64,000 nt of DNA, taken from the NCBI RefSeq assembly GCF_009455625.1, contig NZ_QPEQ01000001.1, positions 868,001 to 932,000 of the forward strand. The letters run 5' to 3'. Position numbers and translations under genes: made by a program. Numbering within the stretch: position 1 is the first letter of the stretch; the number at the start of each line of letters is the position of its first letter. The notes under the pieces are model-generated. The model was not told the DNA's origin and made no database searches. It saw only the letters and a program-made list of their open reading frames with translations. Positions 46,470 through 55,771 of the stretch are shown here, one piece after another. This DNA comes from Paraburkholderia bonniea (GTDB lineage Bacteria > Pseudomonadota > Gammaproteobacteria > Burkholderiales > Burkholderiaceae).

Positions 46470-47300
46470 CTAACGCCTCACCTCCAGCGGCGGGGAGAAC
46501 AGCGGCCCTTGCACGAATTGCACATCAAACTGGCGCAGCAGCTCGAACTGCGCTTCGTTACTGATCCCGGTGAAAATCAGCGGAATGCGCAGCCGTTTGG
46601 CGTAGCCCGCTAATGGCTTGACCACGGCATCGCGCAACGCGCTGCTGGCATCCATCATGATGAAATCGAGCCGTGCCATATCGGGCATCGACATGATCTG
46701 TCCGGCGTTGGGCAGGTTGCCTGCTACCCGGAAGCCATGGCGCTGGTAGCTCTTGGTCAGATATTCCAGAAACGTGCGATGCGCGACCGCTGCTGAGGGC
46801 AGCTCGATCACGATGCGCGCCGGGTTGAGTCCGAACGACAGCAGCACGGTCGAAAAATGCCGGCCATGGTCGTACTTGACGCTCTTGAGCAAACGCTCGT
46901 GAACCCGCAAAAACAGCAGCCCATGCCGCTGCGCGCCAAAAAAGTTGAACGCGTGCATCGCACGTGAGAGGCGGTCTAGCGTGACTAGTTCTGTTTCGCT
47001 GGCGATGGGGCCGAATGGGTCACGCGCATCACGGGGCTCCTTCTGCGTGTGATCCTGCCGCAGTGTCTGCGCCTGAAACCCCAGTTCGTCACCGAAACGT
47101 TCCGCGCTGTGCGGCGCGGCACTGAGCGATTGCGCCAGTGCATTCACGCTGATGTCGAAAATGGGTTCGTAGGCACTGCCTAGTTTGATCTCGGCAAACT
47201 GCGCGATGACGTGGCCGTTGGCGTCGAGCGTCAGATGGTCTTGTAAAAACGGATGGTGCGCCGCGCGGGCGGCGAGATCAGTAATGGTGTGCGCAATCAT
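46470..47300 (-). CDS. Degenerate EAL-domain protein
   Basis: The 276-residue protein keeps the fold of EAL phosphodiesterases ('SAYEPIFDI', 'FVQGPLFSPPLE'). The catalytic motifs are altered: no EAL/EVL triplet, 'VIELP' in place of the EITE region, and 'LDFIMMDAS' in place of the LDDFG/D-D metal sites. It is therefore unlikely to hydrolyse cyclic di-GMP but could bind it or a partner. No sensor or membrane segment is seen. Its 3' end has given rise to decayed copies downstream. Confidence 0.8.
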   Translation of the reverse strand: MIAHTITDLAARAAHHPFLQDHLTLDANGHVIAQFAEIKLGSAYEPIFDISVNALAQSLSAAPHSAERFGDELGFQAQTLRQDHTQKEPRDARDPFGPIASETELVTLDRLSRAMHAFNFFGAQRHGLLFLRVHERLLKSVKYDHGRHFSTVLLSFGLNPARIVIELPSAAVAHRTFLEYLTKSYQRHGFRVAGNLPNAGQIMSMPDMARLDFIMMDASSALRDAVVKPLAGYAKRLRIPLIFTGISNEAQFELLRQFDVQFVQGPLFSPPLEVRR

Positions 47301-47550
47301 GGATGAGTGTGCGGCGAAAGCGCCGGAGTGAGCCGCAAGATAAGCCGCAGCAGGGCGCTGCGGTGGGGGGATGGTAACAGTGCGCAGTGGGCCTGGTTGT
47401 ATCGGGTTCTGATAAAGATATCGGCCACGCGGGGATGCACTACATGGGGTTGCAACAATATATCCACAATAAATTATTCAATCCGTAATTAATTTCTCTA
47501 TGGTAAATTCGGCGCGGTTTGGTCTGACGCGCCCTGCCGGGGTTATTTGA

Positions 47551-47595
47551 CTCATATCCAGCGGATTCATATCCAGCGGATTCATACCCGGCGGA
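47551..47595 (+). repeat. Three 15-bp tandem repeats upstream of the MFS gene
   Basis: Units CTCATATCCAGCGGA, TTCATATCCAGCGGA and TTCATACCCGGCGGA lie 45-90 bases before the start of the transporter gene, within an otherwise gene-free 339-bp gap (47301-47639). They could be regulator sites or a small minisatellite. Confidence 0.7.
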
Positions 47596-47639
47596 GTCAC
47601 ACCAAACTCACTAAAAAAACCTTCTCAGGAGACAACGTG

Positions 47640-48992
47640 ATGAGTGTTCAGCCGTCCGCGGCCAGCGTGATCGAAATCGAGCGTGTGCTGGCGGGTTCGT
47701 CCCGGCCGGGGTTTCAATGGTTGCTGTTCGCGTTGTGCGGGCTGTGTCTGGTGATTGATGGCTTCGATGCCCAGGCCATGGGCTATGTCGCGCCGAGTGT
47801 GATCGGCGAATGGCATGTGTCGAAAGCTACGCTAGGCCCGGTCTTCAGCGCCAGCCTGTTCGGCATGCTGCTGGGTGCGCTGGGGCTCTCGGTGCTGGCT
47901 GACCGGATCGGGCGGCGGCCCGTGCTGATTGGCGCGACATTGTTTTTCGCGCTGTCGATGCTGGCCACGCCGCTGGTTAGCACGATCCCCGGTTTGATCG
48001 CGCTGCGTTTTATCACTGGGCTCGGGCTCGGTTGCATCATGCCCAACGCGATGGCGCTCGTCGGTGAGTTTTCCAGCCCTGCGCACCGGGTCAAACGAAT
48101 GATGCTGGTGTCGTGCGGTTTCACGCTGGGTGCGGCGCTGGGTGGTTTCCTCAGTGCCGCGCTGATTCCGGCCTATGGCTGGCGCGCGGTGTTTTGGGTG
48201 GGCGGGGCGGTGCCGCTGGTGCTGGCACTGGTGATGCTGGTGGCGTTGCCGGAGTCGTTGCAGTTTCTGGTGCTCAAAGGCGATCAGGCGCGCGCCCGGC
48301 GCTGGCTGGCGAAGTTCGATCCGGCGTTGCGGCTGGATGCCAGCACGCGTCTGGTGGTGAGTGAGCCGCCCATGCGCGGTGCGCCGGTTGCGGAGCTGTT
48401 TCGCGCGGGCCGGGGGCCGGTCACGCTGGTTCTCTGGGCGATTAGCTTGATGAACCTGATGGATCTGTATTTCCTCTCGAACTGGCTGCCCACCGTAATG
48501 CGTGATGCGGGTTATACGCCTGCGATGGCGGTGATCGTCGGTACTACGTTGCAAACCGGTGGGGTGATCGGCACTTTGCTGCTAGGGGTGTTGATCGAGC
48601 GCTTTGGCTTCGTGCGGGTGTTGTTCGGCTGTTTTGCTGCGGCGGCGTTGTTTGTCGGGGCGATTGGCGCGGTGGCGCATGCGCTGCCGTGGTTGTTGCT
48701 GGTGGTGTTTGCGGGTGGCTTTTGTGTGGTCGGTGGCCAGCCTGCGGTGAATGCGCTGGCTGGGCATTATTACCCCACCGCGCTGCGTTCGACCGGGATC
48801 GGCTGGAGCCTCGGCATTGGCCGGATTGGCTCGGTGATCGGGCCGTTGGTTGGTGGCCAGCTGATTGCGCTGAACTGGTCGAATACCGCGTTGTTTCAGG
48901 CGGCGGCGCTGCCGGTGCTGGGTTCGGCGCTGCTGGTGCTGGTGCTGGCGCTGGTAACCCGGCGCGGCTTGCTGGGCGCGCAAGCGGTGTGA
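47640..48992 (+). CDS. MFS transporter, aromatic acid:H+ symporter type
   Basis: From ATG 47640 (AGGAG upstream) the protein is 450 residues with 12 membrane segments. 'LVIDGFDAQAMGYVAPS' with conserved Asp in TM1 and 'LADRIGRRPVL' between TM2 and TM3 are typical of the AAHS family (PcaK-like). It is followed 37 bases later by hmgA and fahA, so uptake of homogentisate or a related phenyl-acid is inferred. Confidence 0.88.
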   Translation: MSVQPSAASVIEIERVLAGSSRPGFQWLLFALCGLCLVIDGFDAQAMGYVAPSVIGEWHVSKATLGPVFSASLFGMLLGALGLSVLADRIGRRPVLIGATLFFALSMLATPLVSTIPGLIALRFITGLGLGCIMPNAMALVGEFSSPAHRVKRMMLVSCGFTLGAALGGFLSAALIPAYGWRAVFWVGGAVPLVLALVMLVALPESLQFLVLKGDQARARRWLAKFDPALRLDASTRLVVSEPPMRGAPVAELFRAGRGPVTLVLWAISLMNLMDLYFLSNWLPTVMRDAGYTPAMAVIVGTTLQTGGVIGTLLLGVLIERFGFVRVLFGCFAAAALFVGAIGAVAHALPWLLLVVFAGGFCVVGGQPAVNALAGHYYPTALRSTGIGWSLGIGRIGSVIGPLVGGQLIALNWSNTALFQAAALPVLGSALLVLVLALVTRRGLLGAQAV

Positions 48993-49029
48993 CGCGCAAT
49001 GGAGACAATAGAGAAAACGGAGAAACGTG

Positions 49030-50379
49030 ATGCAAGTTCCTATCCAACCCGCTGGCCAACTGCGAGCGGAGCTTGAGCCTGGTTATCAGTCGGGTTTTGC
49101 CAACGAATTCGCTACAGAAGCGCTGCCCGGTGCCTTGCCACAAGGGCGTAACTCGCCGCAGCGCGCGGCGTATGGCCTGTATGCCGAGCAGCTTTCCGGC
49201 ACGGCGTTCACCGCGCCGCGCGCGGATAACCGGCGTAGCTGGCTGTACCGCTTGCGGCCCGCAGCGGTGCATCAGCCGTTTGTGCGGCTGGCACCGCACC
49301 GGCTGAGCCGGATCGTGGCGAACTTCCACGATGTGCCGCCTACGCCGCCGAATCCGCTGCGCTGGGACCCGTTGCCGCTGCCGGCTGAGCCGACCGATTT
49401 CATCGACGGCTGGAGCACGATGGCGGGCAATGGCGCGGCGGAGGCGATGAGTGGCTGTGCGATTCATTGCTATGTGGCGAACCGCTCGATGGACGGGCGT
49501 TTTTTCTATAACGCCGATGGCGAGTTGCTGATCGTGCCGCAGGAAGGCCGGTTGCAGATTGCGACCGAACTGGGGCGGCTTGATGTGGGGCCCGGTGAGA
49601 TCGCGGTGATTCCGCGCGGGGTGCGTTTTGCGGTGACGCTGCCGGATGGCGTCGCGCGTGGCTATCTGGCCGAAAACTTCGGTGCGCTGCTCCGTCTGCC
49701 AGATCTGGGCCCGATTGGCTCGAATGGTCTGGCTCAGCCCCGTGATTTTCTGACGCCGCATGCGGCCTATGAAGACCGCGAAGGCGCGTTTGAACTCGTC
49801 ACCAAGGTGAATGGCGTGCTCTGGCATGCGCCGCTGGGTCATTCGCCGCTCGATGTGGTGGCTTGGCATGGCAATTACGCGCCGTACAAATACGATTTGC
49901 GCCGCTTCAATACGCTGGGTTCGATCAGCTTCGATCACCCTGATCCGTCGATTTTTCTGGTGCTGCAAGCGCCGAGCGATACGCCGGGTGTCGATACGCT
50001 GGATTTCGTGATTTTTCCGCCGCGCTGGCTGGTGGCGGAAGACACCTTTCGCCCGCCGTGGTTTCACCGCAATGTGGCGAGCGAATTCATGGGCCTGGTG
50101 CAGGGGGTGTACGACGCCAAGGCGGCGGGTTTTGTGCCGGGCGGCGCGAGCTTGCACAACTGCATGGTGGCGCATGGGCCCGATGCTGAGACGTTCGCGC
50201 GGGCCTCGCATAGCGACACCACTACGCCGCATAAAGTCAGCGATACGCTGGCCTTCATGTTCGAAACCCGCACCTTGCTCAAGCCGACGCGCTTTGCGCT
50301 CGAAGAAGCGCCTTTGCAGGCGGATTACTTCGAATGCTGGCAGGGCCTGACGAAACATTTCACTCCGGAGCAGCGATGA
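49030..50379 (+). CDS. hmgA: Homogentisate 1,2-dioxygenase
   Basis: The 449-residue enzyme opens the homogentisate ring to maleylacetoacetate using Fe(II). The metal ligands correspond to His346 and Glu352 in '[17 protein letters not shown]' and His382 in 'VAHGPD', with the same spacing as in the human enzyme. '[19 protein letters not shown]' is the family N-terminus. The fahA start overlaps its stop. Confidence 0.98.
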   Translation: MQVPIQPAGQLRAELEPGYQSGFANEFATEALPGALPQGRNSPQRAAYGLYAEQLSGTAFTAPRADNRRSWLYRLRPAAVHQPFVRLAPHRLSRIVANFHDVPPTPPNPLRWDPLPLPAEPTDFIDGWSTMAGNGAAEAMSGCAIHCYVANRSMDGRFFYNADGELLIVPQEGRLQIATELGRLDVGPGEIAVIPRGVRFAVTLPDGVARGYLAENFGALLRLPDLGPIGSNGLAQPRDFLTPHAAYEDREGAFELVTKVNGVLWHAPLGHSPLDVVAWHGNYAPYKYDLRRFNTLGSISFDHPDPSIFLVLQAPSDTPGVDTLDFVIFPPRWLVAEDTFRPPWFHRNVASEFMGLVQGVYDAKAAGFVPGGASLHNCMVAHGPDAETFARASHSDTTTPHKVSDTLAFMFETRTLLKPTRFALEEAPLQADYFECWQGLTKHFTPEQR

Positions 50380-51716
50380 GCATGACGCATGAGCTTCAGG
50401 CGACGTGGGCTGCGTCGCGCAAGAGCTGGCTTGAGAGCGCGAACCATCCCACTTGTGATTTTTCGCTGCAGAACCTGCCGTTCGGCATTTTCAGTTCGGT
50501 GTCCCAGCCTGAGCCTCGGGTGGGGGTGGCGCTGGGCGAGATGATTGTCGATCTGGCGGCGCTGCATGACGCGGGGCTGTTGACGCTGTCTTCAGCCGCA
50601 CACGCTGGGGTGCTGCGTCAACGTGTGCTGAACGGTTTCATCGCGCTCGGGCGTGAGACGTGGCGCAGCGTGCGAATTCAGTTAAGCGCGTTATTCGCCC
50701 GCGAGACGGCGACCCTGCGTGACGCGCCCGCGCTGCGTGATCAGGTGCTGCTGCGCCAGGATCAGGCCACCTTGCATCTGCCACTCGATATTCCTGGCTA
50801 CACCGATTTCTATTCTTCGAAAGAACACGCGACTAACGTCGGCTCGATGTTCCGTGACCCAGCGCAGGCGCTGTTGCCGAACTGGACTGAAATGCCGATT
50901 GGCTATAACGGCCGGGCTTCGTCAGTGGTGCTGAGTGGCACGCCGGTGCGGCGGCCGCAGGGCCAGTTGAAGCTGCCGGGCAGTGAGCGGCCGGTGTTTG
51001 GCCCATGCCGCAAGCTGGATTTCGAACTGGAAACGGCTTTCATCATCGGCCGTGGCAATGCGCTGGGGGAGCCAGTGAGCTGTGCTGAGGCGGAAGACCA
51101 TATCTTCGGCATGGTGCTGCTCAATGACTGGAGCGCGCGCGATATCCAGCAATGGGAATACGTGCCGCTCGGGCCTTTCAATGCCAAGACCTTCGCCACC
51201 ACGATTTCGCCCTGGGTGGTCACGCTGGATGCGTTGGAGCCGTTTCGGGTGGCGCAGCCGCTTCAGTCGCCCGAGCCGTTGGCCTATCTGCGCCATGGTG
51301 CGGCAGCGGGAGTCGAGGGGGCAGAGCGGACAGAGGGGGCCCCAGCGCACGCGTTTGATATCGCGCTGGAAGCGCGGTTGCTGCCTGCGGGTGCTGCGCA
51401 GCCGGAGGTGATTAGCCAAACTAACTTCCGCTATTTGTACTGGACCATGGCGCAGCAACTGGCGCATCACACCGTTTCGGGCTGTAACACTCGGGTGGGC
51501 GACCTGATGGGCTCGGGCACGATCAGCGGGCCCACGCCAGCTTCGTCTGGCAGCTTGCTGGAGCTGAGCCGCAATGGCGCGACGCCGCTGCAACTGGCGG
51601 GAGGCACGCGCAGCTTCATCGAAGATGGCGACGCAATCACGCTGGCGGGCTGGTGCCAGGGCGCGGGCTATAGGGTCGGGTTTGGGCTGTGCGAAGGGGA
51701 GGTGAGGCCGGCCTGA
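50376..51716 (+). CDS. fahA: Fumarylacetoacetase
   Basis: ATG 50376 overlaps the hmgA stop, giving 446 residues. It cleaves fumarylacetoacetate to fumarate and acetoacetate. '[18 protein letters not shown]', '[14 protein letters not shown]' and 'GSGTISGP' carry the catalytic and metal residues of the FAH family. No maleylacetoacetate isomerase gene is in the window. Confidence 0.97.
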   Translation: MSMTHELQATWAASRKSWLESANHPTCDFSLQNLPFGIFSSVSQPEPRVGVALGEMIVDLAALHDAGLLTLSSAAHAGVLRQRVLNGFIALGRETWRSVRIQLSALFARETATLRDAPALRDQVLLRQDQATLHLPLDIPGYTDFYSSKEHATNVGSMFRDPAQALLPNWTEMPIGYNGRASSVVLSGTPVRRPQGQLKLPGSERPVFGPCRKLDFELETAFIIGRGNALGEPVSCAEAEDHIFGMVLLNDWSARDIQQWEYVPLGPFNAKTFATTISPWVVTLDALEPFRVAQPLQSPEPLAYLRHGAAAGVEGAERTEGAPAHAFDIALEARLLPAGAAQPEVISQTNFRYLYWTMAQQLAHHTVSGCNTRVGDLMGSGTISGPTPASSGSLLELSRNGATPLQLAGGTRSFIEDGDAITLAGWCQGAGYRVGFGLCEGEVRPA

Positions 51717-53163
51717 GCGCCCCCAGCGATAAGCAAAAACGGCGCTGCCCCAGGGTTGCGGGCCAGCGCCGGTGATGCGCGGGTGGCTGCGCTATTCCAG
51801 GCGGCCTGGGTTGATGGACGATGAGGTGCTTGTGAATCCTGGAGCGTTTTTTTTTGAACATGCTGTTCTGGTTTGAGATCACATGTTTGAATCGTCCCAG
51901 CCGGCTGCGCTGCTCGTCAGTGGTTGTCCGGGCGAGAAATTTCTGCAGCAAGGCATCGTCGACTGTTTTGCAAGAATGTATTTGCGCTGTGTCTGTCGCT
52001 ACCCGGCATAGCCTGATCGACTCACGCAGGATGCATACCTGCTCATACCGCACATCAATCAGAGAAAAACGGCCTAAATCGTCGGGTCCATCGAAGCAAA
52101 ACCCGGCACCGATTTCCTCTTCTTCTGGGAAATATTTGTCCAGGATTTCTTGTGGCGGCAGGATTTTGTCGATGATTTCGGGCGGTAGCGTGGCGAAATG
52201 CAAATAAATTTCCGCTGGAACCAGGAAGTTGAGATCGGGGTTGGGGCGAGTGTGTTGCTGCAGTGCCAGCGCGAGCCGCGTCCAGCCGTTTTCATCGGGT
52301 TTGTCATTGCCGAGGCCGGGCTGCATCAGGAAATCGACTATCGCGCCGTTCATATAGGTGAGCGCGTGCTTGAGCAGGTCAGGATGTTTCGGCGCGTATT
52401 GCCGTGGAGAGACGATGGCCGAGTGCATTGAGTCGCTGTCGAGCTCGTCATCTGAGCTGTCGTCTGGTTCTTCCAGCAACAAGTTGTCTGGGACTGCACC
52501 GGAGTTTGGGGCCGGGTCCCTCGGATCGCATCTATTCAGTCTTTGTTGACTTTTCAGTTCCTGCGCTATCTTTAGTTCCTCCTCCCTTTCCTGCGTCCTC
52601 TCTTGTTCCCGCCTCATCTCCTGCAACAGGATTTCTTTCTTGCTGGGGGAAGGGATGAGGGAGGCTCCGTCGAATTCGATTCTTCGCTCCATCTTCAGCA
52701 ACAGGTTTGCCATGTCGATTTGGCTCAACTTGGCGAACTCGATAGCGATTTCGCCATGCAGGCGTTTCATAGCCTCGTCTGCTTCTACGTCAGGACCGAG
52801 TTCTTTGAGCAGCCACTTTTGCAGGATTTTATGGACTGAGTCGTGGGGGCGCTCCGTCATCGTGCTGAGCAGGGTATTTCCTTCCTTGTCGGACCCTAGC
52901 GGATCTGGCAAGGCTGAACTCAGCAGTACGGCCAGATAGGCATCACGCCTGTTGGCAGAACCACTAGGAACCTGGTAAGGATTTTTTATGGAGATATCGC
53001 TGGTGAACAAGATGCTATGCGAAACAGACGGTTGACCGCTGCGTAATTGCTTGGCAAGTTTCTTGATTTCTGTCGATTCTTTCTTGGTTAGGCACGGATC
53101 CCGCTTGTCGTTGCTATTTTTTATAAAATTATTAAATGCTTTAACAATAGTTAATTTAACCAT
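51637..53163 (-). CDS. Effector-like coiled-coil protein; 3' end probably frameshifted
   Basis: From ATG 53163 the frame gives 508 residues. It is AT-richer than its flanks. The N-terminus is basic. Ankyrin-like bits ('DKEGNTLLSTMTE', 'DENGWTRLALALQQ') flank a charged coiled coil ('EMRREQERTQEREEELKIA') and an acidic Ser/Asp stretch. As read, the frame runs 80 bases into fahA. A run of nine A (minus strand, 51847-51855) lies at 'MFKKKR'. With eight A the frame would end 17 codons later at 51792, just before a terminator. The true gene end is therefore probably 51792. Function unknown; secreted effector inferred. Confidence 0.6.
   Translation of the reverse strand: MVKLTIVKAFNNFIKNSNDKRDPCLTKKESTEIKKLAKQLRSGQPSVSHSILFTSDISIKNPYQVPSGSANRRDAYLAVLLSSALPDPLGSDKEGNTLLSTMTERPHDSVHKILQKWLLKELGPDVEADEAMKRLHGEIAIEFAKLSQIDMANLLLKMERRIEFDGASLIPSPSKKEILLQEMRREQERTQEREEELKIAQELKSQQRLNRCDPRDPAPNSGAVPDNLLLEEPDDSSDDELDSDSMHSAIVSPRQYAPKHPDLLKHALTYMNGAIVDFLMQPGLGNDKPDENGWTRLALALQQHTRPNPDLNFLVPAEIYLHFATLPPEIIDKILPPQEILDKYFPEEEEIGAGFCFDGPDDLGRFSLIDVRYEQVCILRESIRLCRVATDTAQIHSCKTVDDALLQKFLARTTTDEQRSRLGRFKHVISNQNSMFKKKRSRIHKHLIVHQPRPPGIAQPPAHHRRWPATLGQRRFCLSLGALRPASPPLRTAQTRPYSPRPGTSPPA
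51733..51770 (-). terminator. Rho-independent terminator of the effector-like gene
   Basis: Read on the minus strand, GGCGCTGG and CAGCGCC form a stem (51741-51770) followed by GTTTTTG. It lies 22 bases after the TAG at 51792 that the shifted frame would use. It may also help end the convergent hmgA-fahA transcript. Confidence 0.75.
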
Positions 53164-53466
53164 GATGGCCGCCTTTGATCGAAAAATAATGTAATGAGAG
53201 GCTCGTTTTTTTATGCGCATTGGCGCATGCAATAGAGTGCTCAGCAACGAGCGAGGATAAAAAATATCGCCTCGCTCGTGCAGGTAATCCCCCGGTTTCA
53301 TTTGCCACCTTGGGTGGCGTCATATTTTTCGTTGTGTGGATTCTAGCCTGAAAATGCTTTCGACCAGGAGTAAACCCGCTAAAAAATACATGCCATTGTC
53401 AGTAAATTAATGGCTGATAAGTTATTGCCCGATTTAAGTTGGGGGTGTTTTTTGCTTCATCGGCGA

Positions 53467-54300
53467 TTATGTAAACAGCGTTTCAATCGCTTCACTACGC
53501 CATCCTGTCCCGGTGAGCTGGCTATCAGTAACCATAAACACATCTCTTTCAAACACCGGCGCACCAGGAACTGGAAATAATCGCTCACGGTATTCGGGCA
53601 GATCGAGCCAGCGTTGCGGCAGATATGCCGAGCCGCCGACATTCAGCAAATAGCTCAGCGCAATGCTGGCGTCGCTGAAAGTAACCAGCGGTGTGTCGTC
53701 AACCGGATATGCCCGGAAATGCTGCTCGCGGTAGCTTGCGCCCCAGTCGATGAAGACGTAGCGCGGGTCCCAGCGCACCAGCTGGCGCGGCGAGGTCGAG
53801 ACCAGCACCAGTGAATCCGCGAATAGCTTGCGGGTGGACCAGTCGGTTTTGATCGTTGGCTCATGCAGTACGGCGACGTCGATTTCACCAGCATCAAGCT
53901 TGTCCAGCACGGTCTTGGCATCGGCGACCACCGCGTTGAAGGCCACGGTGCTCACCTTGGTCTGGAACGCCGCCATGTGCTCCAGCAGGTAATCGCACCA
54001 CAGCGAAGGCGGCGCGCCCACCGTCAAGATACCGATAAAGCCTTGCGGCAACGCGATTTCCTGACGCGCCTTGGTCCAGCTGCGCACCACCGCTTGCGCA
54101 TACGGCAAAAAGGTCCGGCCCGCCTGAGTGAGTTCCACAACGTTGTTCAGGCGGCGAAAGAGCTTTTGTCCGAGGCTGGTTTCGAGGGTCTGGATGCGGG
54201 CGCTGACCGTCGGCTGGCTGATGAACAGCAACTGCGAGGCGCGGCTGAAGCTGCCGACTTCCGCAATTTTCAGAAAAGTCTCCAGCACGGCAATTTGCAT
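53467..54300 (-). CDS. LysR-family transcriptional regulator
   Basis: ATG 54300 follows AGGAG, giving 277 residues. The N-terminal helix-turn-helix reads 'GSFSRASQLLFISQPTVSAR'. It is divergent from the betaine-type ABC operon and its catabolic genes, so it is the probable regulator of that cluster. The intergenic region 54301-54664 should hold its operator. Confidence 0.92.
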   Translation of the reverse strand: MQIAVLETFLKIAEVGSFSRASQLLFISQPTVSARIQTLETSLGQKLFRRLNNVVELTQAGRTFLPYAQAVVRSWTKARQEIALPQGFIGILTVGAPPSLWCDYLLEHMAAFQTKVSTVAFNAVVADAKTVLDKLDAGEIDVAVLHEPTIKTDWSTRKLFADSLVLVSTSPRQLVRWDPRYVFIDWGASYREQHFRAYPVDDTPLVTFSDASIALSYLLNVGGSAYLPQRWLDLPEYRERLFPVPGAPVFERDVFMVTDSQLTGTGWRSEAIETLFT

Positions 54301-54521
54301 GGCGTCTCCTGTATTAGAAATTTCGATGATATCTATCAAGATTATTGTCTTTTTTGGATCGCAATGCGCGCCTATGATTCTCAAAACGAGATAGCAGGGT
54401 CGCTGAAAAAGAAATAACCACGATCAATTCAGACTTTAATGAGACAAAAAATGAGTCTCGCGGCATGATCGGATGGCCCCGTTTTGTGGCTTTATGCCTT
54501 GCGCTTTCAGGAGACACCACC

Positions 54522-54626
54522 ATGGTTTGCCGTATGCCACGCCAACGCTGTACCGCCCGCCCAGGTTCACCGTCCATCCGTTACCCGTTGCCTGCGTCCG
54601 AGGTAGCTGGCGCGGGTTCCCGTTAA
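54522..54626 (+). CDS. Possible 34-codon leader ORF upstream of proV
   Basis: ATG 54522 has a strong ribosome site (AGGAG, 9 bases upstream) and ends with TAA at 54624. The peptide is Arg/Pro-rich with no known relatives. It could be a regulatory leader, or a sign that the ABC gene's real start is displaced. Confidence 0.35.
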   Translation: MVCRMPRQRCTARPGSPSIRYPLPASEVAGAGSR

Positions 54627-54664
54627 CCGGTTTTTGCGCCAAGGCACGCTCCGTGACACAGCAC

Positions 54665-55771
54665 ATGATGGGTTCGAGAGATAGCGCGGTGAGCTCTGCC
54701 CGCGCACAAGGTCCGGCAATGATTGATTGCCGGGGAATCTGGAAGGTATTTGGCGCTGAAGACGTGGCAGCGAGCGTCAAGCGCAGCATTCTCAGCGGAG
54801 CGCTGGACCCCGCCCAGGCTCGCCGCGACCACGGTTGCGTGGTGAGCGTGCAGGACGTCAGCTTTACGGTGTATCCCGGCGAGATCTTCTGCGTGATGGG
54901 TTTGTCGGGCAGCGGCAAATCCACGCTGATCCGCCATCTGAATCGTTTGATTGACCCGACTGCGGGCGAGATCGTGATTGATGGCGAGTCGATCTGCCGT
55001 TACAACGCCAGCGAATTACGGGCGTTGCGCGCCACACGGGTGGGGATGGTGTTTCAGAACATGGCGCTGCTGCCGCACCGTAGTGTGGAAAGCAATGTTG
55101 GCCTCGCGCTGGAGTTGCGTGGAGTCAGTGCTGCCAGGCGGGCGAAAACCGTGGCTCAGGTGCTGGACGTCGTGGGGCTGGGTGGCTGGGGTGGCTGCCA
55201 GGTGCAGGCGTTGTCTGGCGGTATGCAGCAGCGCGTGGGCTTAGCCCGGGCGCTGGCCGCCGACCCTGGCATCTTGCTGATGGATGAGCCGTTTAGCGCG
55301 CTTGATCCGTTGATCCGGCGGCAGTTGCAAAACGAATTCAGGAGCCTGTCGCGCGATATGGGCAAAACCACGGTGTTCATCACACATGACCTTGATGAAG
55401 CGATTCGTTTAGGTGACCGGATTGCGATCATGAAAGACGGCCGCTTTGTTCAAGTTGGCACGCCCGCCGAAATCGTGATGCAGCCTGCAGATGGTTTTGT
55501 GGCCGAGTTCGTGCAGGGCATATCGCGCATGCATCTGGTGCATGCCGGGCAGATCATGCTGCCGCTTGAGGCGTATCTGAGCCAGACCGGTCAGCGTCTG
55601 GCTGATCTCAACGCGTTGCCACAGGCATCGGACGTGAGCCTGTTACACGAACTGATTGATCTGGCCGTGGCGCAGCAGCAGCCGATTGCGATTCATCACG
55701 CGGGCGTGATCGCGGGCGTTGTGACGCCGCACGTGCTTTTGCAAACCGTCAGGGAAGGACATCCAGCATGA
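54665..55771 (+). CDS. proV: Glycine-betaine-type ABC transporter ATPase
   Basis: ATG 54665 gives 368 residues; ATG 54719 is an alternative start and neither has a clear site. Walker A 'GLSGSGKST', signature 'LSGGMQQRVGLARAL' and Walker B 'ILLMDEPFSALD' are intact. The C-terminus has a CBS-like half. The ProV family imports quaternary ammonium compounds. The stop overlaps proW (ATGA at 55768). The neighbouring genes suggest a catabolic rather than osmotic substrate. Confidence 0.88.
   Translation: MMGSRDSAVSSARAQGPAMIDCRGIWKVFGAEDVAASVKRSILSGALDPAQARRDHGCVVSVQDVSFTVYPGEIFCVMGLSGSGKSTLIRHLNRLIDPTAGEIVIDGESICRYNASELRALRATRVGMVFQNMALLPHRSVESNVGLALELRGVSAARRAKTVAQVLDVVGLGGWGGCQVQALSGGMQQRVGLARALAADPGILLMDEPFSALDPLIRRQLQNEFRSLSRDMGKTTVFITHDLDEAIRLGDRIAIMKDGRFVQVGTPAEIVMQPADGFVAEFVQGISRMHLVHAGQIMLPLEAYLSQTGQRLADLNALPQASDVSLLHELIDLAVAQQQPIAIHHAGVIAGVVTPHVLLQTVREGHPA

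Noticed and set aside
48544..50358. A 604-codon minus-strand frame across the MFS gene and hmgA
   Set aside because: It is antisense to well-identified genes, with Arg/His-rich shadow composition and no ribosome site.
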